From: Flavobacterium sp. CF108
GTDB taxonomy: Bacteria; Bacteroidota; Bacteroidia; Flavobacteriales; Flavobacteriaceae
NCBI RefSeq assembly: GCF_900129795.1
Contig: NZ_FQWW01000011.1
Span: 1 to 64,000, forward strand
Length of the DNA: 64,000 nt
Direction of reading: 5' to 3'
In this document: in pieces, positions 54,401 to 61,919 of the stretch
How positions within the stretch are numbered: position 1 is the stretch's first letter
Layout of the letters: each line of letters begins with the position of its first letter
The notes under the pieces: generated by a model
Databases searched by the model: none
What the model was told of the DNA's origin: nothing
What the model saw: only the letters and a program-made list of their open reading frames with translations
Position numbers and translations under genes: made by a program

Positions 54401-55541
54401 AAATCTTTTTATTGCAGTTGAAGATTCGGGAGTGGGAATTTCAGAAGAACACATTGACAAAATTTTCGATTTGTTTTTTGAAGTGCCAACGCATAATCAG
54501 GTTCAGAAAAACTATAATAAAGGAACCGGAATTGGGCTTTCAATTGTAAAGAATATTGTAAAACTGCATAAAGGTTCGATTGAAGTTACGAATAAAACTT
54601 CGGGCGGTGTTGTTTTTAAAGTGACGCTTCCGCTTGGGCGTGAACATCTTTTAGACAGCGAGATTATTCCTGATTTTAAAATCAGCGATGATATTGCCCA
54701 ATACACGGCGCAGCTTGAACCTTCGGAAACTATAGAAAATGAAGACATTGACGATTTGATTGTTAATGAAGAAAAACAAACGATTCTGCTTGTTGAAGAT
54801 CATAAGGTTTTGAGAAAGTTCATGAAAAACCTGCTCAAAAAAGATTATAATATTATTGAAGCCGAAAATGGAAAAATTGCTTTTGAAAAGGCTTTAAAAT
54901 TTGTTCCGAATTTGATTATCAGCGATGTTATTATGCCCGAAATGGTAGGAACTGAGCTTTGTTCCAAAATAAAAGAAAACTTAAAAACGAGTCATATTCC
55001 GGTTATTTTACTGACTTCGAGATCCTCATTGGTTTATAAATTTGAAGGTTTAGAAAGCGGTGCGGACGATTACATCAGTAAACCATTTAATTTAATGGAA
55101 TTCAGGCTTCGCGTTAAAAACCTTTTAAATTCAACCGAACGTTTAAAACTCAAGTTTTCAAGCGAAGATAGTTTTATTCCTTCAGAAATCACAGTTTCAT
55201 CTCTGGACGAAGAATTATTGAAAAAAGCATTTAAAATTGTAGAAGATAATATTTCGAACGAACAATTTGATATTCCGTTTTTCTGTTCAGAATTAGGTGT
55301 AAGCCGTACCATGTTATTCTTAAAAGTAAAAGCCTGGACCAATTTTACGCCAAACGAATTCATTCATGAAATCAGGTTAAAACGTGCCGCTCAATTATTG
55401 GAACAAAACAAATTAAACGTTTCAGAAATCAGTTATAAAGTCGGCTTTAACAATCCCAAATACTTTAGTAAATGCTTCCAAAAAAGATACGGAGAAACTC
55501 CGTCGCAATTTGCTGACAAATTTTACGAAAAAACTTTTTGA
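51456..55541 (+). CDS. Hybrid two-component system (HTCS) sensor-regulator
   Basis: 1361 aa, all two-component parts in one chain. Signal peptide 1-20; periplasmic double propeller of Reg_prop blades (for example GQMWFGTRDGLNKYDGS, GKIWVGTYNGLNCYDP); Y_Y_Y domain (about 725-785); membrane helix (FLLYGIVIGLGLYGLIWIM, about 795-815); HisKA with His845 in ISHEFRTPLTLILGP; HATPase (NLISNAFRYTPKGG and GTGIGLSIVK); receiver (about 1108-1222) with Asp1157 in SDVIMPEMVG; AraC HTH (about 1260-1355, VSEISYKVGFNNPKYFSKCF). HTCS proteins bind an oligosaccharide in the periplasm and activate the adjacent SusCD genes, here directly downstream. Confidence 0.96.
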   Translation: MKYKIAFLVTVLIFGNMFSQNKYRLKNISTTDGLSQSSVIAIHQDKFGQMWFGTRDGLNKYDGSRFTIFRNDVNDKSSISNNDILAIVEDNSGKIWVGTYNGLNCYDPVSSKFTRYLHTKANHTISNNAVWTIKEIGNEMWFGTSKGLTILNKKTGNFTSVFHSDTDTSTLPSNNILSIVKTKKGEIWIGTTKGLCQLTSRKGSKFSFKNYPLNPVDLLTVQSVIEDKTGNLWVGTKNKGLLKFDQKQKAFVSFLDAAKFSELNTDIRSLIIDKQGSLWIGAYDGIYILGQNKSLQKINNSNNNNGIDKVKSVYMDKKGSIWIGCYYKGVNLWDVSNVNFSNYNQNSKKIPMSFDVVSSIIADKNHNIYFGTEGGGITIYNQNTEAVSYINSKTGQANKNDIKSMCLSDDHILWIGTFSKGLSAYNTISKRIEDNRITQDLLTLLKESGVYSLKTEGSVLWIGTFGKGLIRYDTANKIFQIIGNDNTKPVFLTNNIVRTILVDKQNYVWVGTQNGLNRIPLKNFNPQQYKIQHFFYDHAALSGDDILTLFQDSQHKIWVGTKAKGLHYFDGKKFIHINLKVGNTVITSIHSILEDDDKNLWISTNLGIIKYNTTKKNIVIYDQKDGLASNEFNDNSALKLDSNQFYFGSPSGATYFDAAKISLNQYAPQVLITDLKIKNETVNPSDEDGILEKSIGFTQTITLDYDKANFSINFAIPNYIRSKNNQYSYRLIGLENNWTTTKNAEANFAIQNPGTYVFEVRGANNDGVWNKTPATLTVVVNPAPWRSIWAFLLYGIVIGLGLYGLIWIMKSKARLKQKLELEYLETKRIEENNRAKLDFFTNISHEFRTPLTLILGPLQQILADYNGTNEMYKKLLVIEGSANHLLSLINRLMDFRKLENDQVTLESANGNIVKFTKEIFLSFIEYAKDGGYDYTFETSDEEISVYFDRYKLERVFYNLISNAFRYTPKGGTINIKINHDQENLFIAVEDSGVGISEEHIDKIFDLFFEVPTHNQVQKNYNKGTGIGLSIVKNIVKLHKGSIEVTNKTSGGVVFKVTLPLGREHLLDSEIIPDFKISDDIAQYTAQLEPSETIENEDIDDLIVNEEKQTILLVEDHKVLRKFMKNLLKKDYNIIEAENGKIAFEKALKFVPNLIISDVIMPEMVGTELCSKIKENLKTSHIPVILLTSRSSLVYKFEGLESGADDYISKPFNLMEFRLRVKNLLNSTERLKLKFSSEDSFIPSEITVSSLDEELLKKAFKIVEDNISNEQFDIPFFCSELGVSRTMLFLKVKAWTNFTPNEFIHEIRLKRAAQLLEQNKLNVSEISYKVGFNNPKYFSKCFQKRYGETPSQFADKFYEKTF

Positions 55542-55547
55542 TGTATT

Positions 55548-55685
55548 CCTGCAAGGTTTTCAAAACCTTGTAGGTATAATTTCAATACTTACCAATCACT
55601 AAAAACATAACGATAATTTTAATACCTGCACGGTTAAAAAACATTGCAGTTATTTACACCTACAAGGTTTTGAAAACCTTGCAGG
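55548..55685. repeat. Inverted repeat, CCTGCAAGGTTTTCAAAACC family, second copy
   Basis: Arms at 55548-55574 and 55659-55685 are identical to those at 48068-48157, but the loop is 84 bp and contains a decayed third copy (CCTGCACGGTTAAAAAACAT near 55625). It begins 7 bp past the HTCS stop. Confidence 0.93.
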
Positions 55686-55727
55686 ATTAATTGTCATAAA
55701 TTTTAAAAACCGCATTTTTAAAGGGCT

Positions 55728-55764
55728 TAAAAAAGGGTATCTGTATTTTTAGATACCCTTTTTT
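55728..55764 (+). terminator. Terminator after the HTCS gene
   Basis: AAAAAAGGGTATCT / AGATACCCTTTTTT arms with an 8-9 nt loop. Separates HTCS from the SusCD promoter. Confidence 0.88.
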
Positions 55765-55789
55765 GTATTTCTATATCGTTTTCGGCTTA

Positions 55790-55797
55790 TACATTTG
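55790..55797 (+). promoter_or_regulatory. -7 box TACATTTG before the second SusCD operon
   Basis: Exact TAnnTTTG. The only upstream TTG (55763) is 24 bp away, too far for a good -33, as expected of a promoter that needs an activator such as the HTCS. Confidence 0.6.
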
Positions 55798-55801
55798 CGA
55801 T

Positions 55802-55894
55802 ATGAAAATCAGGAAAACAAACTTTTTATTGCTGCAAATTTTGTTTGTCATTGTGATAATCGGAATGAGTCTATTGCTTTTCTACTTTCTCTAA
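55802..55894 (+). CDS. Possible 30-residue membrane micro-ORF
   Basis: ATG..TAA of 31 codons: MKIRKTNFLLLQ followed by an uninterrupted hydrophobic stretch ILFVIVIIGMSLLLFYFL. The shape is that of a single-helix small membrane protein, positively charged at the N-terminus. It lies between the -7 box and SusC, 25 bp before the SusC start. Its ATG is only 4 bp after the -7 box, at or just upstream of the expected transcription start, so it may be leaderless or not translated at all. No homologue known to me. Confidence 0.35.
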   Translation: MKIRKTNFLLLQILFVIVIIGMSLLLFYFL

Positions 55895-55919
55895 CATTAA
55901 CCTTAAAACCAAAAAATGA

Positions 55920-58900
55920 ATGTTTACAGACGAACAAATTAAATCGTTTAGATGGTATTTACTAGTATCTTTTTTACTGGCAAGTATCATGATGAGTGCA
56001 CAGGAACGAAAAGTTACAGGAAAAGTAACTTCGAGCGAAGATTTACTCGGTTTACCTGGTGCAAATGTCTATATCAAGAATTCTTCTGTTGGAGCAACTA
56101 CTGATATGGATGGAAATTATACCGTTTTTGTTTCTGAGAAAAATGCTGTTTTAGTATTCAATTTCGTAGGATATCAAAGCGTTGAAATTCCGGTTGGAAA
56201 CAAAACTGCCATCAATGTAAGTTTAAAACCAGATACTAAAAATCTTGAAGAAGTAATTGTTGTAGGTTATGGAACTCGTAAAAAGAGCGACATTACAGGT
56301 TCAGTTTCTTCTGTAACGGCAAAAGAATTGACTGCTTATCCACTTTTAAATGCAGAACAAGCTTTACAAGGTCGTGCAGCGGGGGTTTCGGTACAAAGTA
56401 ATAATGGTGGTGAGCCGGGTGCGCCTGTAAAAATCAGGGTTCGTGGCGGGACTTCAATTAATGCGAGCGGAGATGCTCTTATAGTTGTAGACGGTTTTGC
56501 AGGAGTTTCTATGCCAGCTCCACAGGATATTGCTTCTATTGAGGTTTTAAAAGATGCTTCGGCAACTGCAATTTACGGATCAAGAGGTTCAAACGGGGTT
56601 ATTATGGTTACCACTAAAAAAGGTAAACCAGGAAAACCGGTAATTGAATTCAGCAACTCTACTTCTATTCAAACTGTAAACAATAAACTGGATTTATTAG
56701 ATGCAGATCAGTTTGCAGCGTACAGAAAAAGTTTTACAACGCATACACAAGGTCCTGCAAACACAGACTGGCAGGATGTTATTTATCGTGACGGAATGAT
56801 TTCGAATACACAATTATCATTTTCTGGCGGATCTGATACTGTGAAATATTATGTTTCCGGAACTTATTTCAACCAAAATGGTGTTGTAATTAATTCAGGA
56901 ATTGACAGATATACGATTGTTGCTAATCTTGAAGCTGATTTATCCCCAAAATTTAAAGTGGGTTTAAATACTTTTACAAGTAAACAAAACAAAGACGGAA
57001 TTGTGAGCCAGACTGGAGCTGGAGGAACTGGAGCTGCGGGTGTAATTGCATCGGCTTACCGTTTTATGCCAGACAAAGGAATTTATAATGAAGACGGAAC
57101 GTATACAACAACAGCGCCAATTGGTGATGACATTGACAACCCGTATGCAACGGCGATGGAAAATATTCTGGAAACAGTTTCTATTGTAAACAGAAACAAT
57201 TTCTTTGCACAATACAAAATCACTAAAGATTTAGATTTTAAAACGACTTTAGGTTTAACGGATAACAACTCTCAAACGGGAAGATTTATTCCTTCAACTT
57301 TAATTGCCGGAAAAAATATTAAAGGAGAAGCTTCTGTAAACAACACTCGTTTTTCTTCTTTCTTAACAGAGAATTATTTGACTTTTAAACGTGAAATTAT
57401 CGAAAAAGGAGTTTTAACGGTTCTTGGAGGTTACTCTTACCAAAAAAACAAAAACGAAAGTTCATACGCAGCTTCAAGAGGTTTTTTAACAAATACGAAT
57501 TCATATAGAAATCTTGGTGCGGGAACTGTATTCTTAAAACCAGATTCTAATTTATCTGAAACTGAATTAATCTCTGCTTTCGGAAGGTTGAATTTTGATT
57601 ATGATGATAAGTATTTACTAACTTTTACTGCCAGACGAGATGGTTCTTCAAGCTTTAGTAAAAACTACAAATACGGAACTTTTCCTTCTGGAGCAATTGG
57701 ATGGAATATTGGTAAAGAAAATTTCTTAAAAGACAACAAAACAATTTCTAATCTTAAATTGAGAGCAAGTTACGGAGCAACAGGAAATCCATCAATTGGT
57801 GCCTACTCTACTTTATCAAGATTCTCTGAAATTTATGATGTGAGCGGTGACGTTATTGTAAATGCGGTTCAATTGACATCTTTGGATAATCCGAATTTGA
57901 AATGGGAAACTTCATACCAACAAGATTACGGAATTGATTTAGGTTTATTTGATAACAGAATCAGCATTACGGCAGATTACTACAAAACGATCACGAAAGA
58001 TTTATTATTCAACAGACCGCTTCCGGGAGTTTCTGGAATTGCTTCTCAGCTTCAAAACGTTGGAGAATTAGAAAACAAAGGATGGGAATTAGGTATTAAT
58101 TCTAAAAACTTTATTGGTCAGGATTTTACATGGAATACAAGTTTTAATATTTCTTCAAACAAAAACAAGGTATTAAAATTAGCTGATAATAAAGATTTAT
58201 TGATCAACTCAACTCCAGGTCACTTTTTGGCAACAGAATCTCAAATTTTGAGAGTTGGTGAGCCGGTTGGTTCTTTCTTCGGATTTATTTATGATGGTGT
58301 AATTCAGCAGGGAGAAACTGTTTTACCAGGAAACTTTGAAACTACTCCGGGTGGTGAAAAATTCAGGGATTACAATGGTGACGGAAAATTAGATTCACAA
58401 GATAAAACGATTATTGGAAACCCAAATCCTGATTTCATCTTTGGTTTAAACAATGATTTCACGTATAAAAATCTTGATTTGAATATTTTCTTCCAAGGTT
58501 CAGAAGGCGGACAGATCCTAAACTATACTTTAATGGAATTAGCATCTGGAAACAACAATGCTACAACAGAAGTTTTAGATTCCTGGACGCCGACAAATAC
58601 AGATACAAATGTTCCTAAAAATGCTGCAAGAACGAAAAGAGTTACGTCAAGATTTGTTTATGACGGAAGTTACATCCGTTTAAAAAACATCTCTTTAGGA
58701 TATAGTTTAGATGAGAAAGTTGTTTCTAAATTCGGATTAAGCAAACTTCGTTTTTACATCAGTGCACAAAACCTTTGGACTATTACTGATTATCCGGGAA
58801 CTGACCCTGAAACGAGTTACTTAAACGACAACAACTCAAGAAGTAATACCAATTTAGGATTGGATTATGGAGGTTATCCAAACGTGAGAACGTTTACAAT

Positions 58901-58922
58901 GGGTCTAAACGTAAAATTCTAA
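55920..58922 (+). CDS. SusC/RagA TonB-dependent transporter
   Basis: 1000 aa. Leader MFTDEQIKSFRWYLLVSFLL with an atypically acidic start, cleaved after MMSAQ. No STN domain, unlike the first SusC, which fits control by an HTCS rather than a sigma/FecR pair. Carboxypeptidase-regulatory-like domain about 30-105 (LPGANVYIKNSSVGATTDMD), plug from about 115 (NLEEVIVVGYGTRKKSDITG), barrel ending YPNVRTFTMGLNVKF. An overlapping ATG at 55916 would encode an eight-residue peptide ending inside this gene. Expected to import uronate-containing oligosaccharides with the SusD encoded 13 bp downstream. Confidence 0.95.
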   Translation: MFTDEQIKSFRWYLLVSFLLASIMMSAQERKVTGKVTSSEDLLGLPGANVYIKNSSVGATTDMDGNYTVFVSEKNAVLVFNFVGYQSVEIPVGNKTAINVSLKPDTKNLEEVIVVGYGTRKKSDITGSVSSVTAKELTAYPLLNAEQALQGRAAGVSVQSNNGGEPGAPVKIRVRGGTSINASGDALIVVDGFAGVSMPAPQDIASIEVLKDASATAIYGSRGSNGVIMVTTKKGKPGKPVIEFSNSTSIQTVNNKLDLLDADQFAAYRKSFTTHTQGPANTDWQDVIYRDGMISNTQLSFSGGSDTVKYYVSGTYFNQNGVVINSGIDRYTIVANLEADLSPKFKVGLNTFTSKQNKDGIVSQTGAGGTGAAGVIASAYRFMPDKGIYNEDGTYTTTAPIGDDIDNPYATAMENILETVSIVNRNNFFAQYKITKDLDFKTTLGLTDNNSQTGRFIPSTLIAGKNIKGEASVNNTRFSSFLTENYLTFKREIIEKGVLTVLGGYSYQKNKNESSYAASRGFLTNTNSYRNLGAGTVFLKPDSNLSETELISAFGRLNFDYDDKYLLTFTARRDGSSSFSKNYKYGTFPSGAIGWNIGKENFLKDNKTISNLKLRASYGATGNPSIGAYSTLSRFSEIYDVSGDVIVNAVQLTSLDNPNLKWETSYQQDYGIDLGLFDNRISITADYYKTITKDLLFNRPLPGVSGIASQLQNVGELENKGWELGINSKNFIGQDFTWNTSFNISSNKNKVLKLADNKDLLINSTPGHFLATESQILRVGEPVGSFFGFIYDGVIQQGETVLPGNFETTPGGEKFRDYNGDGKLDSQDKTIIGNPNPDFIFGLNNDFTYKNLDLNIFFQGSEGGQILNYTLMELASGNNNATTEVLDSWTPTNTDTNVPKNAARTKRVTSRFVYDGSYIRLKNISLGYSLDEKVVSKFGLSKLRFYISAQNLWTITDYPGTDPETSYLNDNNSRSNTNLGLDYGGYPNVRTFTMGLNVKF

Positions 58923-58935
58923 CAATAAAAATATC

Positions 58936-60456
58936 ATGAAAAAATATATAGCTTTTCTTTTCTTGGGAACACTTACTTTTTTTGCATGTTCTGATTTAGA
59001 AGAACATCCGGTGGGGGTCATTCGTCCAGAAAACTTTTTCAATAATACCGATGATTTACAGGCAGCTGTAAACGGGGCTTTTGCTAACATTGCACATAAC
59101 AATTATTGGGGACGAGAATTTACAATTGCCTTAATGCTACGCGACGATATGTCTGACATTGGCGATAGAACTACACAAGCCGCACGTATCGATGTAAACG
59201 ATATGAGCATGAACGATACAAATGCGCTTGTTGCTAACTTTTGGCCACAATCGTATGTTATCATTACAGCCGCAAATCAGGCTATTGAAGGTGCTAAAAA
59301 AACGCCGGGAGATCCTGCAAAAGTAAACGCAATTGTAGCTCAGGCTTATTTTGCTAGAGCTTTTACTTACTATCATTTAGTACGTCTTTTTGGAGATATT
59401 CCATACATTGATTTTGTGGTGAATGATGTTTCTCAGGTAAACTCTATCAGTAAAACAAAAGAAGCAGATGTTTATCCAAAAATTATTGCCGATTTAGAAT
59501 TTGCAAAACAATGGCTGGATGACAAACCAAAAGTAAAAGCGGTTCCGGGAAAAGGTACTGCAGCAGGATATTTAGCTTCTGTTTATTTAACTTTGGGTCA
59601 ATATCAAAAAGCCTATGACGAAGCAAAATATGTGATTACAAACGAAACAAAATTTGGTTTAGGTCTTGATGCAGATTTTCAGGATTTATTTAACGCTACA
59701 AAAGCAGCTTCGTTAAAAGAACCATTATTTACAGTAGATTTTAATAACTTAACATCTGGAAATTACGGTCAGGATTATACCGCGTTTTTTACAGGTTCAT
59801 TAAAAGATGACAGTTACAGTTATGGACAAGGATTTTCGGTTGCCGTTCCTTCATTAAAAGTGTTTAATACTTGGGATCAAAGAGATTACAGAAGAGCAGT
59901 AAGTTTTGATACTATTATTAGAAAGAAAACTGGTCCGGGCGGATCATTGCAGGTTTATCCTTCAAGCGATAACGAAAAAGCGCCTCGTCCGCATATTGCA
60001 AAATATTTCCGTTTTCCGGGAAAAGCAGGTGCAAACGGAAGAACTTCTCAGCACAACTATATTACAATGCGTTATGCCGAAGTTTTATTGACAGCAGCAG
60101 AAGCTTTAAACGAAATTAATCCGGGAACTGCAGAAGCCGATGGTTATGTAAACCGAGTTCGTGCAAGAGCAAGAAATAAAGGCGGAAGACTAGTTTCTTT
60201 CCCAGCAAATGTAACACCTGGTTTGTCAAAAGCTGATTTCAAAAAAATGGTTATTGACGAAAGAAGATTAGAATTAGCTTTTGAATATATCAGATGGTAT
60301 GATATCAAAAGATTGAAAAATGGCCCTGAAGTATTTGGTCCTGCTGGTTTAGAACCGCATGCGAATTTTGATCCAAACAAAGATTATTTATGGCCATTGC
60401 CGGGAACAGAATTGGCAATAAATCCAAATTTAAAACCAAATAATCCTGGTTATTAA
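58936..60456 (+). CDS. SusD/RagB-family glycan-binding lipoprotein
   Basis: 506 aa. Lipobox in LTFFAC (Cys18) followed by SDLEEHPVGVIRPENFF. SusD hallmarks: LQAAVNGAFANIAHNNYWG, AQAYFARAFTYYHLVRLFGD, the helical TPR-like core and the C-terminal FEYIRWYDIKRLKNGPEVFG with YLWPLPGTELAINPNL. Surface lid of the SusC channel encoded 13 bp upstream. It precedes the GH88 gene by 186 bp, with a fold-back element between. Confidence 0.95.
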   Translation: MKKYIAFLFLGTLTFFACSDLEEHPVGVIRPENFFNNTDDLQAAVNGAFANIAHNNYWGREFTIALMLRDDMSDIGDRTTQAARIDVNDMSMNDTNALVANFWPQSYVIITAANQAIEGAKKTPGDPAKVNAIVAQAYFARAFTYYHLVRLFGDIPYIDFVVNDVSQVNSISKTKEADVYPKIIADLEFAKQWLDDKPKVKAVPGKGTAAGYLASVYLTLGQYQKAYDEAKYVITNETKFGLGLDADFQDLFNATKAASLKEPLFTVDFNNLTSGNYGQDYTAFFTGSLKDDSYSYGQGFSVAVPSLKVFNTWDQRDYRRAVSFDTIIRKKTGPGGSLQVYPSSDNEKAPRPHIAKYFRFPGKAGANGRTSQHNYITMRYAEVLLTAAEALNEINPGTAEADGYVNRVRARARNKGGRLVSFPANVTPGLSKADFKKMVIDERRLELAFEYIRWYDIKRLKNGPEVFGPAGLEPHANFDPNKDYLWPLPGTELAINPNLKPNNPGY

Positions 60457-60473
60457 TTTAGCATAATTATGGA

Positions 60474-60597
60474 ACGCGGGTTTGACGGATTCGCTTCTCG
60501 AAAACGCGGATAAAACGGATTTTAAAATATAGTTTTATCTTAAAAAAAATCTGCGGAAATCAGCGTTTTCGCGAAAGCGAATCCGTAAAATCCGCGT
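60474..60597. repeat. Nested inverted repeat, ACGCGGGTTTGACGGATTCG family
   Basis: Outer arms 23 bp (60474-60496 and 60575-60597), inner GAAAACGC/GCGTTTTC. Starts 18 bp after SusD. Confidence 0.88.
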
Positions 60598-60642
60598 CTA
60601 AAAACAAAGTCTAGAAACTAAAAATTAGATTAATTAGTAAGT

Positions 60643-61815
60643 ATGAATAAAGTTAGTTTCATTTTAATCCTTGGGTTTGCATCGCTGGTAACAGCGTGCA
60701 AGTCCGGGATTAATTCTCAAACAAAAAGCACTGCAGCGGCAAATAATTTACTGGAAACGCGTTACAAAATGTTACTCGATTATCCGGTTGATTCTCTGTC
60801 GATGCCAAGAAGTATGAATATCAAAACCAATGAGATTCGCAAAGTCCCTTCAAGAGACTGGACAAGCGGTTTTTTTGCCGGAAATCTTTGGCAGTTATAC
60901 CGATTGACTGGCGATTCAAAATATAAAGAACAAGCTCAAAAATGGACTCCTTTCAGCAAAAAGGAAAGTGTTAACAGTAATTCGCATGACGTAGGTTTTA
61001 AAGTGTTTTGCAGTTTCGGAGAAGCGCTGAAAGTGGAAAACAAGAAAGAGTACGAAGCGGTAATTATTAAAGGCGCCGAAACTTTATGCACAAGGTTTAA
61101 TCCTAAAGTAGGTTCCATTCGTTCCTGGGATTTTAACAAAGAGATTTGGGATTATCCGGTTATCATCGATAATATGATGAATCTGGAATTGCTTTTTGAA
61201 GCATCTAAAATATCCGGAAATCCGAAATATCGTGATGTAGCCATTCAGCACGCTAATACGACTTTAAAAAATCAATTTAGAGAAGACAACAGCTGTTATC
61301 ACGTAATTGATTATAATCCGAATACAGGTGAAGTTAGAAAGAAAACTACTTTACAAGGTTTTAACGACGATTCGGTTTGGGCACGCGGACAAGGCTGGGC
61401 AGTTTACGGATTTACAATGTCGTACCGATACACAAAAGATCCTGCCTATTTAAAACAAGCTGAAGCAACAGCAAAGTTTTTTATGACGAATAAAAACCTG
61501 CCGGAAGACGGAATTCCGTATTGGGATTTAAAAGATCCTAGTATTCCAAATTCGCCGCGAGATGTTTCTGCCGCAATGGTAATGGCGTCAGGATTATATG
61601 AATTGTACAGTTATACAAAAAATAAAAGTTATCTGGCTTTCGCCGATAAACTAATAGCATCGGTTCAAACTGATAAATATATTTTAGATTCTAAAATCAA
61701 GGCTCCTTTTCTATTTGATCACAGCACAGGAAACTGGCCAAAACACGACGAAATTGACGAACCAATAATCTACGCCGACTATTATTTTCTGGAAGCGTTA
61801 CTTAGAAAAAAGTAA
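60643..61815 (+). CDS. GH88 unsaturated beta-glucuronyl hydrolase
   Basis: 390 aa. Leader with a possible lipobox (ASLVTAC, Cys19). The GH88 (alpha/alpha)6 barrel signs are clear: SHDVGFKVFCSFGEAL with Asp116 and YPVIIDNMMNLELLF with Asp176, the two aspartates matching the catalytic pair of Bacillus UGL, then QGFNDDSVWARGQGWAVYGF and IYADYYFLEALLRKK. The enzyme hydrates and releases the 4,5-unsaturated uronate left by a polysaccharide lyase. This implies a lyase step upstream; the beta-helix protein at 49617 is the in-locus candidate. Periplasmic. Confidence 0.92.
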   Translation: MNKVSFILILGFASLVTACKSGINSQTKSTAAANNLLETRYKMLLDYPVDSLSMPRSMNIKTNEIRKVPSRDWTSGFFAGNLWQLYRLTGDSKYKEQAQKWTPFSKKESVNSNSHDVGFKVFCSFGEALKVENKKEYEAVIIKGAETLCTRFNPKVGSIRSWDFNKEIWDYPVIIDNMMNLELLFEASKISGNPKYRDVAIQHANTTLKNQFREDNSCYHVIDYNPNTGEVRKKTTLQGFNDDSVWARGQGWAVYGFTMSYRYTKDPAYLKQAEATAKFFMTNKNLPEDGIPYWDLKDPSIPNSPRDVSAAMVMASGLYELYSYTKNKSYLAFADKLIASVQTDKYILDSKIKAPFLFDHSTGNWPKHDEIDEPIIYADYYFLEALLRKK

Positions 61816-61919
61816 CAAAGGTACAGAGGTACAAAGCGACAAAGGTTTTCAGCCTTTGAACCTATGAACCTTTGAGCCTTTGTCCCTTTGAACCTTTGAA
61901 CCTTTGAACCTAAACACAC
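61816..61919. repeat. CAAAGGTTCAAAGG-type inverted repeat
   Basis: CAAAGGTACAGAGGTACAAAG on the left, repeated CCTTTGAACCTTTG words on the right, the same word family as the outer arms at 14663-15200. It occupies the whole GH88-GH2 spacer. Confidence 0.85.
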
